Positions 5,723 to 6,256 of a DNA stretch of 6,256 nucleotides are shown in pieces. The stretch is from MGOM01 sp035693825. Lineage in GTDB: Bacteria; Chloroflexota; Anaerolineae; Anaerolineales; E44-bin32. The stretch lies in NCBI GenBank assembly GCA_035693825.1, contig DASSGB010000299.1:1-6256 (forward strand). The letters run 5' to 3'. A model generated the notes under the pieces. That model made no database searches and was not told the DNA's origin. It worked only from the letters and a program-made list of their open reading frames with translations. Both the position numbers and the translations under genes were made by a program. Within the stretch, counting starts at the first letter, position 1, and the number at the start of each line of letters is the position of its first letter.

Positions 5723-6256
5723 CTATTCGTCTTTCACAAGAAGCACAACCAGGCGCGCCGGGCCGTGAACGCCCACCGTGAGCGTCATCTCGATATCGGC
5801 CGTGCGCGACGGGCCGGTGATGATGACCGCCTGCGAGGTGCCTCGCAGGCGTGTCTCGCCGTCCTTCTCCAGCCAATCGCGCATGGAATGGAATACACGA
5901 GAAGCCGGCAGGATGGCCAGGTGCAGCCGCGGCAGCAGTGACGGAAGGTGAGATCGGCCCTCGCCGGCCAGGAGGACGAGGCTCCCGGTGTCTGCCAGCG
6001 CGGCTTCGGCGGCCGTAAGCCCCGCCTCGATTTCGTCCACGGTCTTGAGGGCGTCAACCCGGGCGTTCTTGTCGCCCGGGATCTGCATCCACTGCACAAC
6101 ACGTCGACCGCCGCCACGCAGCGCGTCCAACCAGCGGGTCATATCCGCCTCGATTTCCCTCGCCGCGAGGATCGATCCCACCTTTGAGCGGTCTAACACT
6201 GCCAGGAGATCGTCCACAAGCGATTCGCTGTTCGTCCGGACCAACTCGCCGCCCAC
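5723..6256 (-). CDS. LUD-domain protein, LutC/YkgG-like (N-terminus cut off)
   Basis: The last 177 codons of a minus-strand gene ending in TAG (5725-5723). The fragment has the LUD core: ADTGSLVLLAGEG (residues 88-100 of the fragment), SLLPRLHLAILPASRV (106-121), and the closing signature ITGPSRTADIEMTLTVGVHGP (146-166). In LutABC systems, LutC takes part in oxidation of L-lactate to pyruvate together with iron-sulfur proteins LutA and LutB; its own role is poorly defined. The GTG at the window edge could serve as a start, but VGGELVR looks like the internal 'GGE-V' strand of the family, so some tens of residues are probably missing. Its downstream neighbour is convergent, so it is last in its transcription unit. 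Partner lutA/lutB genes, if present, would lie beyond 6256. An orphan LUD protein is equally possible. Confidence 0.88.
   Translation of the reverse strand: MGGELVRTNSESLVDDLLAVLDRSKVGSILAAREIEADMTRWLDALRGGGRRVVQWMQIPGDKNARVDALKTVDEIEAGLTAAEAALADTGSLVLLAGEGRSHLPSLLPRLHLAILPASRVFHSMRDWLEKDGETRLRGTSQAVIITGPSRTADIEMTLTVGVHGPARLVVLLVKDE

Overview
This GC-rich, densely coded window carries ordinary chromosomal housekeeping and accessory genes. There is no prophage, insertion sequence, CRISPR array or RNA gene that I can see. The gene set (short-chain NAD-dependent epimerase, AAG-type glycosylase, FabI, a membrane GGDEF protein, YjbQ, a PIG-L deacetylase, an LUD protein), the high GC and the extended -10 promoters without clear -35 boxes fit a member of the Chloroflexota, perhaps Anaerolineae. 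That assignment rests on memory of the gene style, not on a marker gene, and an actinobacterial or deltaproteobacterial source is not excluded.

Layout: (1) bases 1-649, minus strand, an incomplete gene for a membrane-anchored or exported coiled-coil protein that I cannot name. (2) Bases 650-741, a divergent promoter region with a clear extended -10 element (TGC-TATAAT) and a GC-rich hairpin at the predicted 5' end of the rightward transcript. (3) Bases 742-4716, a tight rightward cluster: epimerase/dehydratase, 3-methyladenine DNA glycosylase, enoyl-ACP reductase FabI, six-helix membrane diguanylate cyclase, YjbQ. The first three overlap by ATGA junctions; the next gaps are 11 and 21 nt. (4) Bases 4753-5601, a PIG-L family deacetylase, probably with its own extended -10 promoter overlapping the end of yjbQ. 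(5) Bases 5602-5722, a convergent gap holding a nested inverted repeat with 10-bp perfect arms. (6) Bases 5723-6256, minus strand, the C-terminal part of an LUD-domain (LutC/YkgG-like) protein that runs off the right edge.

The cluster mixes nucleotide-sugar metabolism, DNA repair, lipid synthesis, second-messenger signalling and a thiamine-phosphate-synthase-like enzyme. These do not form one pathway, so co-transcription looks like compaction rather than a dedicated system. I found no convincing undescribed system. The points most worth checking are the unnamed left-edge gene, the start-site and promoter arrangement of the epimerase and PIG-L genes, and the repeat in the convergent gap.
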